64,000 nt of DNA, taken from the NCBI GenBank assembly GCA_018806985.1, contig JADANN010000122.1, forward strand, positions 540,501 to 604,500. The letters run 5' to 3'. Made by a program: the position numbers and the translations under genes. The DNA comes from Angiostrongylus vasorum (Eukaryota > Nematoda > Chromadorea > Rhabditida > Metastrongylidae). Below are positions 63,201-64,000 of this stretch, one piece after another. The notes under the pieces were generated by a model. The model did not search any database, was not told where the DNA came from, and worked only from the letters and a program-made list of their open reading frames with translations. Numbering within the stretch: position 1 is the stretch's first letter; the number at the start of each line of letters is the position of its first letter.

Positions 63201-64000
63201 AAGGAACCACATACTGGCACACTTCTCCCCCTTTTGTAAGTAATCAACTTCTTTCACCTGTCTGCACCTTTGATTGTGCTCAACCTATGTGCTATTGTTA
63301 GCGATGTTCGACCATGACTCGCTTCGTTTAATGCCTTTTGTACTATCTGAAATGTACTTTATAGTTTTACAACCTTAGTTTACTGGTATTGTTTCTTGTT
63401 TTTTGATGAGTATCATCATAGACAATTCCGCTCAACATTCTTAGGTAAACCTTTTCACTTTCGGTGTCAAGAGCGCTTGTGGCTTCATCCAGTAAAATGA
63501 TTTTCGGCTTCCGAATCAGCGCTCTAGCGATGGCAATTCTTTGCTTTTGGCCACCAGATAAATTGGAACCCTTTTCACCAACATTGGTTTCGTAACCCGA
63601 TGGGAAAGCTTCGATAAAGTCGGCTGCGTTAGCCTGCCTGCACACTTCTTGAACCTGAGTCAAACTGATATCTTCATCGATTCCAAGAGTGATATTCTCA
63701 AGTATCGACCCCTTGAAAAGTATTGGTTCTTGTCCGACAAGCGCTATGTTGTTACGAAGATGAACACGGCAGATTTTATTTAAAGCCAAATCATCAATTT
63801 TCTGAAATGGTATTCATAAGGCATGTCTTTACACACTGCTTTCTTATAACACTTAAGAAAGACATACTATCAAAACAAACTGTTAAGCAACTACCCACAA
63901 TAGTCCCAGCGTCAGGTTCGTAGAATCTTTCCAAAAGTTGGACCACAGTACTCTTTCCACAACCTGATGCTCCGACAAGGGCTATAGCCTGTCCGTTTCG
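60245..64000 (-). CDS. P-glycoprotein (ABCB) C-terminal nucleotide-binding domain, partial
   Basis: Four in-phase exons: 63899-64000 (continues beyond the window), 63451-63801, 63258-63346 and 60245-60362 (stop TGA), together about 219 residues. All NBD motifs are intact: Walker [11 protein letters not shown]-loop LVGQEPILF, signature [16 protein letters not shown], Walker [14 protein letters not shown] and H-loop TIAHRLSTI. The end, [16 protein letters not shown] ... QLGITE, is typical of the second NBD of full-length P-glycoproteins. These pumps export hydrophobic drugs and xenobiotics across the plasma membrane using ATP, and in parasitic nematodes they are linked to anthelmintic efflux. 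The last intron (60363-63257) is 2.9 kb and carries a family D copy and two family C copies. The transmembrane domains and NBD1 lie to the right of the window. Confidence 0.96.
60636..61010 (+). repeat. family D repeat copy
   Basis: TACTGCCTCATCGTGGTTGG to GGACGGGTCATTCAAGTATT. In the last intron of the P-glycoprotein gene. Confidence 0.75.
61815..62176 (+). repeat. family C SINE-like copy, complete
   Basis: Head GATGGCGGATAGCACAATGG and GTGCTAGTTCGATCCCGG are A- and B-box-like; body and end are intact. In the last P-glycoprotein intron. Best reference copy. Confidence 0.8.
62735..62868 (-). repeat. family C copy with internal deletion
   Basis: Reversed end (GACTCGTCTTCACGTCTGCT) fused directly to the head (CGAACTAGCACCGTGCTCGT ... 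GCTATCCGTCCC); about 230 bases are missing between. Confidence 0.75.

Noticed and set aside
63258..63346. Apparent absence of the ABC H-loop exon
   Set aside because: It was first missed because of its short length; IAHRLST is present here and joins both neighbours in phase.
1..64000. CRISPR arrays, operons or ribosome binding sites
   Set aside because: No regularly spaced direct repeats; split genes show this is eukaryotic DNA.

Overview
The window looks like nuclear DNA of a parasitic nematode, probably a strongylid or hookworm-type worm. It is AT-rich. Genes consist of short exons with GT..AG introns (TTTCAG/TTTTAG acceptors), and some introns reach several kb and are filled with repeats. 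The protein families are standard animal ones with a nematode flavour. The species itself is inferred, not seen.

Six protein-coding loci can be rebuilt from spliced exons. (1) + strand, about 692-7582: a HAD-family phosphatase of the phosphoglycolate/4-nitrophenyl phosphatase type, with altered catalytic motifs and two reading-frame breaks. (2) - strand, 17982 down to 8071: a SEC14-like CRAL-TRIO plus GOLD domain protein, almost complete. (3) - strand, 38733 down to 31260: a cornichon homologue in five exons. (4) - strand, about 47323 down to 40569: a multi-module THAP-like (C2CH zinc finger) protein. (5) - strand, 53292 down to 51346: a complete 426-residue THAP-like protein with two modules. 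(6) - strand, 64000 down to 60245: the C-terminal nucleotide-binding domain of a P-glycoprotein (ABCB), running off the right edge.

The rest is a dense repeat landscape. Three short interspersed families have tRNA-like heads (called A, B and C here), with about 17, 10 and 10 recognisable pieces. A fourth repeat (D) is about 350 bp. There are fragments of RTE-type retrotransposons, a possible BEL/Pao scrap and long (TA)n tracts. There is also a Penelope-like or retrozyme-like repeat that ends in a hammerhead-ribozyme-like motif; four such motifs are visible and their stem II is kept by paired changes. Stretches 18.5-31.2 kb, 47.3-51.3 kb and 53.3-60.2 kb hold almost only such repeats.

A recurrent feature is a single-base phase break next to short homopolymers. 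It appears in four otherwise convincing genes, so assembly indels must be considered before any of them is called a pseudogene. The six genes are not an obvious pathway: a metabolite phosphatase, a lipid carrier, a cargo receptor, two DNA-binding-type proteins and a drug pump. The two adjacent THAP-like loci on the same strand look like a local paralogous pair.
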